From Cryptosporangium arvum DSM 44712 (GTDB lineage Bacteria; Actinomycetota; Actinomycetes; Mycobacteriales; Cryptosporangiaceae): a DNA stretch of 64,000 nt. The stretch is taken from the NCBI RefSeq assembly GCF_000585375.1, contig NZ_KK073874.1:4743251-4807250 (forward strand), written 5' to 3'. A model generated the notes under the pieces. That model ran no database searches. It worked only from the letters and a program-made list of their open reading frames with translations, and was not told the DNA's origin. Of this stretch, positions 31,692-39,859 are shown piece by piece; within the stretch, counting starts at the first letter, position 1, and each line of letters begins with the position of its first letter. The translations under genes and the position numbers were made by a program.

Positions 31692-34064
31692 ATGGGGCAC
31701 GCCACACCTCGCCGCTCGTCCGTTCTCCCCGAGGAGCCGACCACCGACATCCCGCCCGACGACCCCACCGTCCCGCCGCCCGACGCGGCTCGGGGCGGCG
31801 GCGCGTCGGACTCGGACGGAAGCGGGTCCGGTGACGAGGCCCACGGCGCACACGCGCTGTCCGAGGACGATCTCGAGGACGACAGTCTCGAGGACGACGA
31901 CCTCGGGAGGGCGCGGCGGCCGGTGCGCCGGGTGCGCCGGGTCGGACCGGGCGAGGTGGTGCCCACCCCGAAGCAGGCGGGTCAGCTCGTCGCCCAGGCC
32001 GGGGCGGTCGCGCTCCTGGTCGCGCTGGCCGGGCTGGCGTACGGCGGCGGTGCCGGGCGGTCGGTGAGCCCGGGCCTGCCCGACCCCGGTGCCCTCACCG
32101 GCTGGGGCCTGCCGCTCACCGAGGTCGTGGCCCAGTTCGCGGCCGCGCTCGTGATCGGCAACCTGCTCGCCGCGGTGCTGTGGGGCCCGTCGCCAAGCGG
32201 TGGCGCGGCGGTGGCCGGTCTCCACCGGCGGATCGCCGGCGTCGCGGCGGCCGTGTGGTCCGTCGCCGCCGTCGCGATCTGGCTGTTCACGCTCTCCGAC
32301 ATCCGCGGTGTGCCGGTCAGCGGAATCCTCGGGGCCGAGGCGCTCGGCAACCTGGGCTTCCGCACCGCCGCCGGTCAGGCCGGACTGTGCACGGTGGTGG
32401 CCGCGCTCGCCGCGACCGCGCTGTGCCGCCGCTCCCCGGCCGGTGCGTTGCTCGTCGCCCTGCTCGGCGTGCTGCCCCCGGCGTTCGTCGAGTCCGCGGT
32501 CCCGACCGCCGACCACCGCACCGCGATCGCCGCGTCCGCGCTGGAGACCCTGGCCGTCACGGTCTGGCTCGGCGCCCTCGCCGCCCTCCTCCTCCGCGCC
32601 GCCCGCGACCGCGTCCCACCCGCAGCACCCGGCCGGCCCGTGTCCGGCCGGCCCGTGTCCGGCCAGTCCGGCCCGCACGGCCCGACCGTGTCCGGTCAGA
32701 CCGAGGCCGGCCCGGATGCGGCCGGCCTCGGTCTGGCGGGGGGCACCGGGACCGCGGCGGGGCGGAGCGCGGTGCCGGAGGCGGTGTTGGTGGCGGCGCG
32801 GCGGTTCGGGCCGGTCGCCCTGGTGAGCGTGGTCCTCGGCGTCGCGTCGATCGGGCTGTCGGCGATGGTCGTGCTCGGCCCCTCCGACACCGGACTCGAC
32901 AGTGCGTACGGGTACCTGGTCGTGCTCTCGCTCGGGGCGTTCGGGGTCGCCGGGGCGATCGCGCGGTGGCGGTCCACCCAGACCGTGCCCGCGCTCGGCC
33001 GGGGGTTACCGGGGCCGTTCGTCCGGTTCGCCTCGCTCGAGCTGACCGTGCTCGGCGCGCTCGTCGGTCTCTCGGCGGCGATCGCCCGGACGCCGTCGCC
33101 GCTGGAGTCCGGCGAGGGCATCCACCACGAGTCGCCGGGCGTCCAGATGCTCGGGTTCGACCTTCCGCCGTCGGTGTCGTTCGCGCAGCTCGCGTCGGAC
33201 TGGCGCCCGGACGTGCTGTTCCTGCTGGTCTGCGCCGCGCTGGCCGGGGGCTACGCCGGGCTGCTGGTCCGCGCGCGTCGCGCCGGGGTGTCCCGGCCGG
33301 CCGGCCGCGCGGTGGCGTGGTTCGCCGGGGTGGGCGTGGTCGTGGTCGCCACCAGCAGCGGGGTCGGCCGGTACGCGCCGGTGTTCTTCAGCGTCACGAT
33401 CATCCAGCACGTGCTGCTCGCCGTGGTCGCGCCGTTCCTGCTCTCCCGCGGCGCCCCGATCACCCTCGCCCTGCGTGCCCTACCGCGAGCCGCCCGCCCC
33501 ACGCCCGGCACGCCGGACGTGGCCGGGCCGCGGGAGTGGCTGGTGGGTGCGCTGCGCTCTCGTGGGGTGCGGGTGCTCACGGCGCCGGGGACGGTCGTGG
33601 GGCTGTGGGTGCTCGGTCTGGCCGGGATCTACTTCACCGGGGTGTTCGAGGCCACGCGCTGGTCCTACGCGATCGACCTGGCCGTGCAGGCGTACCTCCT
33701 GGGCTGCGGCTCGCTGCTGTTCTGGTGGCTGACCGGGCCCGATCCGCGGCCGGCCGGGCGCCGCTCCGACCTCACCCGGGCCGGGTTGGCCGCCGGGGCC
33801 GCGGTCGCCGCCGTGGTCGCCGGGGGGATGCTGGCGACGGTGGTCGGGGTCGTGGCGGCCGACTGGTGGATCGGCTTGCTGCGGGTGCTACCGCTGCCCT
33901 GGCCGTGGGGGAGCCGCACCGCCGCCGCGGACCAGGCCGTCGGAGGCGTCCTCCTGGCCGCGGCCCCCGCCCTGGTGCTCCTCGCGATCGCCGCCGACCG
34001 CCTGTCCGCCGCCTCCGTGACGCGCCGGAAGGCACGCGCCCGGTCCCGCGCCGCCGGGGAATAA
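31692..34064 (+). CDS. CopD-CtaG fusion membrane protein
   Basis: A 790-aa protein. The N-terminal about 90 residues are hydrophilic and acidic (EDDLEDDSLEDDDLG). Then comes a CopD-like multi-helix copper-resistance domain (about 100-480), interrupted by a Gly/Pro/Ser linker with the repeat PVSGRPVSGQSG. The C-terminal part is a Caa3_CtaG domain (about 500-780) with SFAQLASDWRPDVLFLLVCA, FFSVTIIQHVLLAVVAPFLL and WWIGLLR. Such fusions are standard in actinobacteria and are implicated in copper delivery to cytochrome oxidase. ATG 31692 follows AGAGGAAG. Located in the cytoplasmic membrane. Confidence 0.92.
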   Translation: MGHATPRRSSVLPEEPTTDIPPDDPTVPPPDAARGGGASDSDGSGSGDEAHGAHALSEDDLEDDSLEDDDLGRARRPVRRVRRVGPGEVVPTPKQAGQLVAQAGAVALLVALAGLAYGGGAGRSVSPGLPDPGALTGWGLPLTEVVAQFAAALVIGNLLAAVLWGPSPSGGAAVAGLHRRIAGVAAAVWSVAAVAIWLFTLSDIRGVPVSGILGAEALGNLGFRTAAGQAGLCTVVAALAATALCRRSPAGALLVALLGVLPPAFVESAVPTADHRTAIAASALETLAVTVWLGALAALLLRAARDRVPPAAPGRPVSGRPVSGQSGPHGPTVSGQTEAGPDAAGLGLAGGTGTAAGRSAVPEAVLVAARRFGPVALVSVVLGVASIGLSAMVVLGPSDTGLDSAYGYLVVLSLGAFGVAGAIARWRSTQTVPALGRGLPGPFVRFASLELTVLGALVGLSAAIARTPSPLESGEGIHHESPGVQMLGFDLPPSVSFAQLASDWRPDVLFLLVCAALAGGYAGLLVRARRAGVSRPAGRAVAWFAGVGVVVVATSSGVGRYAPVFFSVTIIQHVLLAVVAPFLLSRGAPITLALRALPRAARPTPGTPDVAGPREWLVGALRSRGVRVLTAPGTVVGLWVLGLAGIYFTGVFEATRWSYAIDLAVQAYLLGCGSLLFWWLTGPDPRPAGRRSDLTRAGLAAGAAVAAVVAGGMLATVVGVVAADWWIGLLRVLPLPWPWGSRTAAADQAVGGVLLAAAPALVLLAIAADRLSAASVTRRKARARSRAAGE

Positions 34065-34094
34065 CCGGTCGACAGCGTCGGGACAGTAAGAGGC

Positions 34095-34910
34095 ATGACC
34101 GACCTGGGGCTCGCGCCCGCTGACCTGATCGTGGCCGCCGGGACGCCCCTCGGCGTCCGGGACCACGGCCGTCACCCCCGCCTCGGCGACGGCGGCTGGA
34201 GCGGCGACGTCCTGCTCGTCCCCGGTGCCCGCGGCACCGCCGACGAATGGGACGCGGCCGCCGCGCTGCTCCGCGGTCTCGGGTACCGGCCGGTCGTGGT
34301 CGAGCCGCGCGGGCACGGCCGCTCCGGTGCCGGCGACTGGTCGTGGCCCGCGGTCGTCGCCGATCTCGAGGCCGTGGCCCGCGCCCTCGATCTCGACCGG
34401 CCGGCCGTCGTCGGCCGCGGGCTCGGCGGGGCGATCGCCGCGTTCTGGGCCGGCGCGCACCCGGAGTGCCCGCTCGCCGTCAGCATCGACGGCTACGGCA
34501 ATCCGACGCGCCCCGAGCAGCTCGCGTCGCTGCCCGACGACGACCCCGCGGCCCGCGTCGCGGAGTTCTCCGCGTTCCTCGCGGCCGCGTTGCAGGACGT
34601 CCCCGCGACGCTGAGCCAGGCCCTGCGCGCGGTCGAGGACCTCGACGTGCTCGCGCTGCACGGCGCGGTCCTGGCGCCGACGGTCGTGCTGCTCAGCTCC
34701 GAGTCCGACCTCGCCGACGTGCTCCCGGCGGAGCTGGGCCTGGTCTGGCTGGCCTACCTCGACTGGGTTCGCGGCGCGCTGGCCACCGTGCCGCAGATCG
34801 AGGTCATGACGATCCCCGGCAGCAACGACGCCTACCTGAGCAACCCCGAGCAGCTGGCCGGCGTCCTGGCCGAACTCCTCCCGGCCCCGGCCGCGCCCCT
34901 GCCCGCCTAG
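34095..34910 (+). CDS. Alpha/beta-hydrolase-fold protein lacking the catalytic serine
   Basis: A 271-aa alpha/beta hydrolase: VLLVPGARGTADEWDAAAAL, VVVEPRGHGRSGAGDWSW, AVVADLEAVARALDLDRPAV. The nucleophile elbow, normally GxSxG, reads GRGLGG, so the serine is replaced by glycine. The C-terminal His motif is also absent (IPGSNDAYLSNPEQL where GxGHxxxxENPE is usual). The fold is preserved but the Ser-His pair is gone. It may be a pseudoenzyme with a binding or regulatory role. It starts 30 bp after the CopD-CtaG gene and may share its transcript. Confidence 0.85.
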   Translation: MTDLGLAPADLIVAAGTPLGVRDHGRHPRLGDGGWSGDVLLVPGARGTADEWDAAAALLRGLGYRPVVVEPRGHGRSGAGDWSWPAVVADLEAVARALDLDRPAVVGRGLGGAIAAFWAGAHPECPLAVSIDGYGNPTRPEQLASLPDDDPAARVAEFSAFLAAALQDVPATLSQALRAVEDLDVLALHGAVLAPTVVLLSSESDLADVLPAELGLVWLAYLDWVRGALATVPQIEVMTIPGSNDAYLSNPEQLAGVLAELLPAPAAPLPA

Positions 34911-34928
34911 GCCCTACCCAGCCGCGCT

Positions 34929-34950
34929 GCCCCGGCGCCGTTGCCGGGGC
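34929..34950 (+). terminator. GC-rich hairpin downstream of the hydrolase gene
   Basis: Perfect 8-bp stem GCCCCGGC/GCCGGGGC around a 6-base loop, 19 bp after the stop codon. There is no U-run, as is usual for terminator-like hairpins in high-GC actinomycetes. Confidence 0.5.
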
Positions 34951-34965
34951 CGCGCGCTGGTGAGA

Positions 34966-34981
34966 CCGGCGCCGTTGCCGG
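34966..34981 (+). terminator. Second hairpin with the same loop
   Basis: CCGGC/GCCGG stem around the same loop sequence GCCGTT as the hairpin 37 bp upstream. It looks like a duplicated stem-loop. The rest of 34911-35100 holds no gene that I can see. Confidence 0.4.
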
Positions 34982-35100
34982 CCTCGGGGAGAGACGCTAA
35001 TCCAGCCCCGTGCGCCAACGGAACAACAACGACGAGACCGATCACGACCGACCGGAAACAGACATCGGTCCAACAGCATCCGACGTCGATCGACCCGCGA

Positions 35101-35868
35101 TCAGCCGCGCCCCAGGAGCGGCATCGCGGTGGCCATCACGGTCATGAACGGCACGTTGACGCTCAGCGGCAGCCCGGCCAGGAACACGATCGTCTCCGCG
35201 ACGTGCCGGACGTCGAACGCGGCCTCGGCCCGGCGGGAGCCGTCCGGCTGCAGCGCCCCGACCTGCAGTCCCTGCGTCATCGCGGTGGCCGCGTTGCCCA
35301 CGTCCAGCTGGCCGACGGCGATGCCGACGTCGCGGCCCTCGAGCGCGAGCGACCGGGTCAGCCCGGTCACCGCGTGCTTGCTGACGGTGTACGGCGTGGC
35401 CTGCGGCCGGGGCACCTGGGCCGAGACCGACCCGAGGTTGAGGATCCGCCCGCCGCGCGGCTGCTGGGCGGCCATCACCCGGAACGCGGCGCGGGCGGTG
35501 AGGAAACTGCCGGTGACGTTGATCGCCAGCGACGCGTCCCAGCCCTCGTCGGACGTCTCGGCGACCGGCTGCTGCGCGCTGAAGACCCCCGCGCTGTTGA
35601 CCAGCAGGTCGAGCCGTCCGAGCCCGTCGAACAACGCGTCCACGGCGGCCCGGTCGGTGACGTCCAGGACGTGCGCGGACCCCGAACCGGCCAGCGCGAC
35701 CGACTCTGCGAGAGTGGAGGCCGTGCGCCCCGCGAAGACCACGTGGTAGCCCGCGGCGGCCAGCGCGATCCCCGCCGCGCGGCCGATGCCACTGCCGCCC
35801 CCGGTCACCACGGCGACCTCGGTGACGATGGCGACGTCGGTGGTGCCGGCGAGGTCGGTGTCGGGCAC
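35101..35868 (-). CDS. Short-chain dehydrogenase/reductase
   Basis: A 255-aa NAD(P)-dependent oxidoreductase: cofactor loop VVTGGGSGIGRAAGIALAAA, NSAGVF (NNAG-like), the Ser in LNLGSVSAQ, and the active site PYTVSKHAVTGLTRS (YxxxK). Start GTG 35868 follows GGAGGTG. The substrate cannot be assigned. Divergent from the BASS-type transporter gene with only 27 bp between start codons, so the two promoters must overlap or one gene is expressed from farther upstream. Confidence 0.9.
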   Translation of the reverse strand: MPDTDLAGTTDVAIVTEVAVVTGGGSGIGRAAGIALAAAGYHVVFAGRTASTLAESVALAGSGSAHVLDVTDRAAVDALFDGLGRLDLLVNSAGVFSAQQPVAETSDEGWDASLAINVTGSFLTARAAFRVMAAQQPRGGRILNLGSVSAQVPRPQATPYTVSKHAVTGLTRSLALEGRDVGIAVGQLDVGNAATAMTQGLQVGALQPDGSRRAEAAFDVRHVAETIVFLAGLPLSVNVPFMTVMATAMPLLGRG

Positions 35869-35895
35869 GTGCCACCTCCGGTCCACGCCGGCCCG

Positions 35896-37059
35896 GTGCC
35901 CGCGCGTCGCGACCCATCGTCGCATCTACGGCCGGCGGCGGGCGCTGCCGTCGGGCCGGGTGCGCTGCGGCGCCTGGCCGGTTACCAGTACCCGGCCTGG
36001 ATCGCGGCCGGCGTGGCGGCCGCGCTGGCCTACCCGGGAGCGTTCGAGCGCTGGGGCGGTGTCCGGCTCGCCGACGGCGTCGTGCTGACGACGGTCGTCC
36101 AAGTGGTGATGTTCGGCCTGGCCACCCGGGCGCAGCTCAGCGACTTCACCGGTGTCGTCCGCCACCCGAAGGGCCTGCCGGTCGGGTTGCTCGGCCACTA
36201 CCTGGTGATGCCGTTCGGCGCGTTCGCGCTGGTGTCGGTCACCGACCTGCCGGCGGAGATCGAGCTCGGCGTCGTCCTCTACGGCTGTGTGTCCAGCGGC
36301 CTGGCGTCGACCGCGATGAGCCTGCTGGCCCGGGCCGACCTGGGGCTCGCGGTCACCATCACCGCGCTCTCCACGCTCGTCGCGCCGCTGGCGACGCCCC
36401 TGCTGGTGCGGCTGCTCGGCGGCCGCGTCGTCGACGTCGACGTGGTCGCGATGGCGTTCGACGTCCTGCAGCTGACGCTGGTGCCGGTGACCGCGGCGCT
36501 GCTCGTGCAGTACCTCGGGACCGCACCGCGCCGCGTACGGCTCGTCGGGCACGGCGCCGCGGTGCTCGCCGCCGCCGGCCTGGTCCTCGCGCTCACCGGG
36601 GACCACCACGTCGCCCTCGCCCGGCTCGCCGCCGCGGTCCTGGTCGCCGACGGGTACGCCGCGCTCGTCCGCTGCCGGCCGCCGGTCGCGCGGGTCCTGC
36701 CCTACGTCTCGATGGCCGGGATCCTGTACTACACGACGGTCACCACGGCGGCCGGCCGCGACGCGCTGCTCGACGTCGGCGTCACGCTGGTGATCGTCGG
36801 CCTGGTCCACAACCTCACCGGGTACGCGTTCGGGTACTGGGGTGCCCGCGCGCTCGGGCTGGACCGCGCGGCCGCCCGCACCACGACGTTCGAGGTGGGC
36901 ATGCAGAACGGCGGCATGGCCACCGGCCTGGCCGCGTCGCTGGGGCTGCTCGGCACGGCGGGGCTCGCGGCGGCCGTGTTCAGCCCGCTGGGCAACCTGA
37001 CCGGCTCGATGCTGGCCAACTACTGGTCCCGCCGCCCGGCCGGGGACGTGCGAGCCTGA
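35896..37059 (+). CDS. BASS-like (bile acid:sodium symporter family) membrane transporter
   Basis: A 387-aa protein with about ten hydrophobic helices. It shows family features: VMFGLATRAQLSDFTGVVRH, GVVLYGCVSSGLASTAMSLL, LAVTITALSTLVAPLATPLL, TTFEVGMQNGGMATGLA and VFSPLGNLTGSMLANYW. Expected to carry an organic acid with sodium or proton. The frame is open far upstream; GTG 35896 is the only plausible start before the first helix, with a weak ribosome-binding site. The hydroxypyruvate isomerase-like gene follows after 5 bp, so transport and metabolism of a small hydroxy/keto acid may be linked. Confidence 0.85.
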   Translation: MPARRDPSSHLRPAAGAAVGPGALRRLAGYQYPAWIAAGVAAALAYPGAFERWGGVRLADGVVLTTVVQVVMFGLATRAQLSDFTGVVRHPKGLPVGLLGHYLVMPFGAFALVSVTDLPAEIELGVVLYGCVSSGLASTAMSLLARADLGLAVTITALSTLVAPLATPLLVRLLGGRVVDVDVVAMAFDVLQLTLVPVTAALLVQYLGTAPRRVRLVGHGAAVLAAAGLVLALTGDHHVALARLAAAVLVADGYAALVRCRPPVARVLPYVSMAGILYYTTVTTAAGRDALLDVGVTLVIVGLVHNLTGYAFGYWGARALGLDRAAARTTTFEVGMQNGGMATGLAASLGLLGTAGLAAAVFSPLGNLTGSMLANYWSRRPAGDVRA

Positions 37060-37064
37060 GCGGC

Positions 37065-37802
37065 ATGCTCACCGCGACCGTCGTCAACTGTTCGATCCGG
37101 TACCCGGACCGGCCGTGGTGGGAGACCCCCGCCGCGGCCGCCCGGGACGGCTACCCGGCGGTGGAGTTCTGGTGGCCGTTCGCCGGGCCGGTCGCGTCCG
37201 ACGCCGAACTGCGCCGCCTCGCCGACGCCCTGCACGACGCCGGTGTGCGGCTGGTCGCGCTCAACACGTTCGGCGGGGACCTCGCCGCGGGGGAGCGGGG
37301 CATCCTGTCGCACCCGCACCGCGTCAGCGAGGTCCGCGAGAACGCCGAGAGCGTCGCCCGGATCGACCGCGAACTCGGCTGCCGCCTGCACAACGTGCTC
37401 TACGGCGAGCGCCTCGACGGGGTCACCGGGGCCGCGCAGGACGACACCGCCGCGGCGAACCTGGCGTACCTGCGCGAGACGATCCCGGTACCGCTGCTCG
37501 AACCGCTCTCCGGCACCCGCCCCGACTACCCGGTGCGCACCGCCGACCAGGCCGCGGCCGTGATCGACCGGGTGGGCGGCGGCGTCGGGCTCCTCGCCGA
37601 CCTCTACCACCTCGCCGCCAACGACCAGGACGTCGCCGGGACGCTGCGCGCGCACGTCGACCGCATCGCCCACGTCCAGATCGCCGACCACCCCGGCCGG
37701 CACCGCCCGGGCACCGGGCGGATCCCGATCGCCGCGCACCTCGCGCTGCTCACCGAACTCGGCTACCGGGGCCTCGTCGCCGACGAGTACGCTCCGCTGT
37801 AA
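37065..37802 (+). CDS. Hydroxypyruvate isomerase-like TIM-barrel protein
   Basis: A 245-aa xylose-isomerase-like barrel. Metal-site region: PAVEFWWPF (Glu), LLEPLSGTRPDYPVRTADQA (Glu), VGLLADLYHL (Asp, His), HVQIADHPGRHRPGTGRI, and YRGLVADEYAPL (Glu). These match hydroxypyruvate isomerases (Hyi), which interconvert hydroxypyruvate and tartronate semialdehyde. Other members of the fold act on other sugars, so the substrate is probable rather than certain. Fourth-position genes of the glyoxylate carboligase pathway are not nearby. Same operon as the BASS transporter. Confidence 0.85.
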   Translation: MLTATVVNCSIRYPDRPWWETPAAAARDGYPAVEFWWPFAGPVASDAELRRLADALHDAGVRLVALNTFGGDLAAGERGILSHPHRVSEVRENAESVARIDRELGCRLHNVLYGERLDGVTGAAQDDTAAANLAYLRETIPVPLLEPLSGTRPDYPVRTADQAAAVIDRVGGGVGLLADLYHLAANDQDVAGTLRAHVDRIAHVQIADHPGRHRPGTGRIPIAAHLALLTELGYRGLVADEYAPL

Positions 37803-37816
37803 TAACAAGCCCATAC
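37801..37816 (+). repeat. 16-bp element shared with 40707-40722, copy 1
   Basis: AATAACAAGCCCATAC overlaps the stop codon of the hydroxypyruvate isomerase gene. The identical 16 bases occur at 40707 across the stop codon of the aldo-keto reductase gene. The stop codon is in a different phase of the element in each case, so it is not explained by shared protein sequence. Confidence 0.7.
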
Positions 37817-38117
37817 CCGCGACACCAACCCTACGCACCCCAAAAGATCCGCATCGGGGGAGTCCGGCACGATTGAATAGGCGACCGCGCGGCAACGGCT
37901 GAAGTGGCGCGCGATCCGTACCGTGTGCTCATTCGGGTGAAAGAGGTTTGCTGATGCGTCTGCGGCACGTCCGGGCGGCCCGCACGCGGAAGGCCGAGCG
38001 CTGACCGAGCTCGGCTCGCCGGAGCGCGTCGGCACGACCGACGAGGACGCACCGGAGCGAGCCGTCCGAGCCGGCGGTGTCCCGCCGCGCGTTCCCGGCG
38101 CGCCCCGGCGCACCGGG
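37803..38117 (+). other. Leader region of the LCP gene with a possible 16-codon leader peptide
   Basis: No full gene is seen. AAGAGG at 37941 precedes ATG 37954, opening a 16-codon basic peptide MRLRHVRAARTRKAER that stops at 38002-38004. The LCP frame itself is open from 37953 on and has coding-like GC third positions from 38001 onward, but contains no ATG/GTG/TTG until 38118. A CTG at 38001 overlaps the leader stop (CTGA). Thus the LCP protein may have about 39 extra N-terminal residues translated by coupling from the leader. Confidence 0.4.
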
Positions 38118-39233
38118 ATGTGGCGCGGCGCGCCCCGCTGGATGTGGCTGGCGGTCGCGATCGGTGCGCTGCTGACGATCTTCAGCGCCGGGGTGCTGGT
38201 GGGGCTGCCGGCGGCGGTGGACCACTACACCGGCGACATCACGCGGAAGGGCGGGCTGGGTGACGCCGCCGACCAGGGCCACTCGATCGACGGGCCGCTG
38301 AACCTGCTGCTGATCGGTACCGACGAGCGCCCGGACGCCCCCGACAACATCCGTGCGGACTCGATCATCGTCGTGCACGTGAACGCCGACCACACCAAGG
38401 CGTACCTGGCGTCGATCCCGCGGGACAGCCTCGTCGACATCCCGGAGTTCCCCGACACCCGGTACCCGGGTGGGCAGGACAAGATCAACGCGGCGTTCCA
38501 GTTCGGGTTCCGCTCCGGCGGCGGCAAGTCCAAGGGCATGGAGCTGCTGGCGAACACGGTCAGCGACCTGGCCGGCGGCATGAAGTTCGACGGGGCGGCG
38601 ATCATCAACTTCGAGGGCCTGCGCGGGGTGGTCCGCGCGCTCGGCGGCGTGCGGATGTGCGTCGACGAGAAGGTGACCTCGATCCACGTCGGCTGGAACA
38701 CGCAGACCGGCGAGGTGGGGGTCCCGTACTACATCAACGACGACGGCACCCCGGCCGGTCGGCGGGAGAACATGCGGCCGCAGGTGTACTGGCCGGGCTG
38801 CCACGAGTTCAAGGACTGGCAGGCGCTGGACTACGCCCGGCAGCGTGACCTGCTGGCCAACAACGACGGTGACTACGGCCGTCAGCGTCACCAGCAGCAG
38901 CTGATCAAGGCGATCATGCAGAAGGCGACGTCGGGTGGCGTGATCTCCAGCCCGACGAAGATCAGCAAGGTGCTGGGCTCGCTCGGCGACGCGTTGACGT
39001 TCTACAACAACGACGTGTCGATCACCGACTGGGTGTTCACGCTCAAGGGCATCAAGCCCGACCAGCTGACGATGGTCAAGACCAATGGCGGGAAGTTCAA
39101 CGCCGAGGTGGTCAACGGCATCTGGTACGAGCGGCTCAGCGACACGAGCATGGACCTGCTGCGGGCGATGAACGACGACCGGATGGACGACTTCGTGGCC
39201 GCGAACCCGACCTGGGTGACGCCTACGACCTGA
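38118..39233 (+). CDS. LytR-CpsA-Psr family cell-wall glycopolymer ligase
   Basis: A 371-aa membrane-anchored protein. Residues about 9-32 form one transmembrane helix; the rest is the extracellular LCP domain: LNLLLIGTDERPDAPDNIRA, SIIVVHVNADHTKAYLASIP, RDSLVDIPEF, DKINAAFQFG, LRGVVRALGGVRMC, and WQALDYARQRDLLANNDGDY followed by RQRHQQQLIKA. LCP enzymes transfer secondary polymers or arabinogalactan-like chains to peptidoglycan. The start may lie farther upstream (see the leader region). The 3' end overlaps the convergent TetR gene by 11 bp. Confidence 0.92.
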   Translation: MWRGAPRWMWLAVAIGALLTIFSAGVLVGLPAAVDHYTGDITRKGGLGDAADQGHSIDGPLNLLLIGTDERPDAPDNIRADSIIVVHVNADHTKAYLASIPRDSLVDIPEFPDTRYPGGQDKINAAFQFGFRSGGGKSKGMELLANTVSDLAGGMKFDGAAIINFEGLRGVVRALGGVRMCVDEKVTSIHVGWNTQTGEVGVPYYINDDGTPAGRRENMRPQVYWPGCHEFKDWQALDYARQRDLLANNDGDYGRQRHQQQLIKAIMQKATSGGVISSPTKISKVLGSLGDALTFYNNDVSITDWVFTLKGIKPDQLTMVKTNGGKFNAEVVNGIWYERLSDTSMDLLRAMNDDRMDDFVAANPTWVTPTT

Positions 39234-39783
39234 CCCGGACCGCGTCGAGCACGAGCGCGATGAGCCGCTCGGTGCGGCCGGGGTCGCCCGGGCCGGTGGC
39301 GAACGCGCCCAGGGCCAGCACGACGACGTCCTCGGGGTCGACGTCGGTGCGCAGCGTGCCGGTCTCGCCGCCGCGGGCCAGGATCGCGGCGACGGCGGCG
39401 GTGATGCGCCGGCGGGTCACCGGCTGGGCGATGCGGCCGGTGGTCAGGGCGGCGCGGAGGGTTTCGGCCAGGCCGCGTTTGGTCGCGACGAACGCGGCGT
39501 AGCGCTGGAGCCAGGCGCGCAGGGCGGCGTCGGGTGGCAGGTCGCGCAGCAGCGTGGTGGCGCTGTCGGCGACCTCGTCGAGTTCGGCCGCGTAGACGGC
39601 TTCGACGAGGTCGTCGCGGGTGGGGAAGTGCCGGTAGAGGGTGCCGATGCCGACGCCGGCGTCGCGCGCGATGTGTTCGAGCGCGACCGGGCCGTCGGCG
39701 GCGGCGAACGCGGTGCGGGCGGCGCGCAGGATCGTGTCGCGGTTGCGCAGGGCGTCGGTGCGGGGTTTCTTGGCGGTGGGCAA
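39223..39783 (-). CDS. TetR-family regulator
   Basis: A 186-aa repressor with HTH VALEHIARDAGVGIGTLYRH and FPTRDDLVEAVYAAEL. It is divergent from the aldo-keto reductase gene, with two strong palindromes in the 76-bp gap, so it very likely represses that gene and itself. The C-terminal domain has no recognisable ligand clue. The 3' end overlaps LCP by 11 bp. Confidence 0.9.
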   Translation of the reverse strand: MPTAKKPRTDALRNRDTILRAARTAFAAADGPVALEHIARDAGVGIGTLYRHFPTRDDLVEAVYAAELDEVADSATTLLRDLPPDAALRAWLQRYAAFVATKRGLAETLRAALTTGRIAQPVTRRRITAAVAAILARGGETGTLRTDVDPEDVVVLALGAFATGPGDPGRTERLIALVLDAVRVRS

Positions 39784-39785
39784 AG

Positions 39786-39799
39786 CGGAGGGACCTCCG
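39786..39799. promoter_or_regulatory. TetR operator candidate 1
   Basis: CGGAGGGACCTCCG: perfect 6-bp arms around GA, right at the TetR start codon. Its core CGGAGG..CCTCCG is the same as in site 2. Confidence 0.7.
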
Positions 39800-39812
39800 G
39801 TACGGTCGGTGT

Positions 39813-39830
39813 AGCGGAGGCACCTCCGCT
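39813..39830. promoter_or_regulatory. TetR operator candidate 2
   Basis: AGCGGAGGCACCTCCGCT: perfect 8-bp arms around CA. Its centre is 29 bp from the centre of site 1. Two equal cores in one promoter gap strongly suggest cooperative repressor binding. The core resembles an anti-Shine-Dalgarno pair, so hairpin function is an alternative. Confidence 0.75.
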
Positions 39831-39859
39831 TCTGTGGATCCTACGGACCGGAGCGCTCC

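Noticed and set aside
31982-34661. Several long minus-strand open frames over the CopD-CtaG and hydrolase genes
   Set aside because: Translations are Arg/Ala/Gly-rich without motifs; the + frames encode recognisable proteins.
36279-36810. Antisense open frames over the BASS transporter gene
   Set aside because: They give charged low-complexity translations, while the + frame shows clear membrane helices and family motifs.
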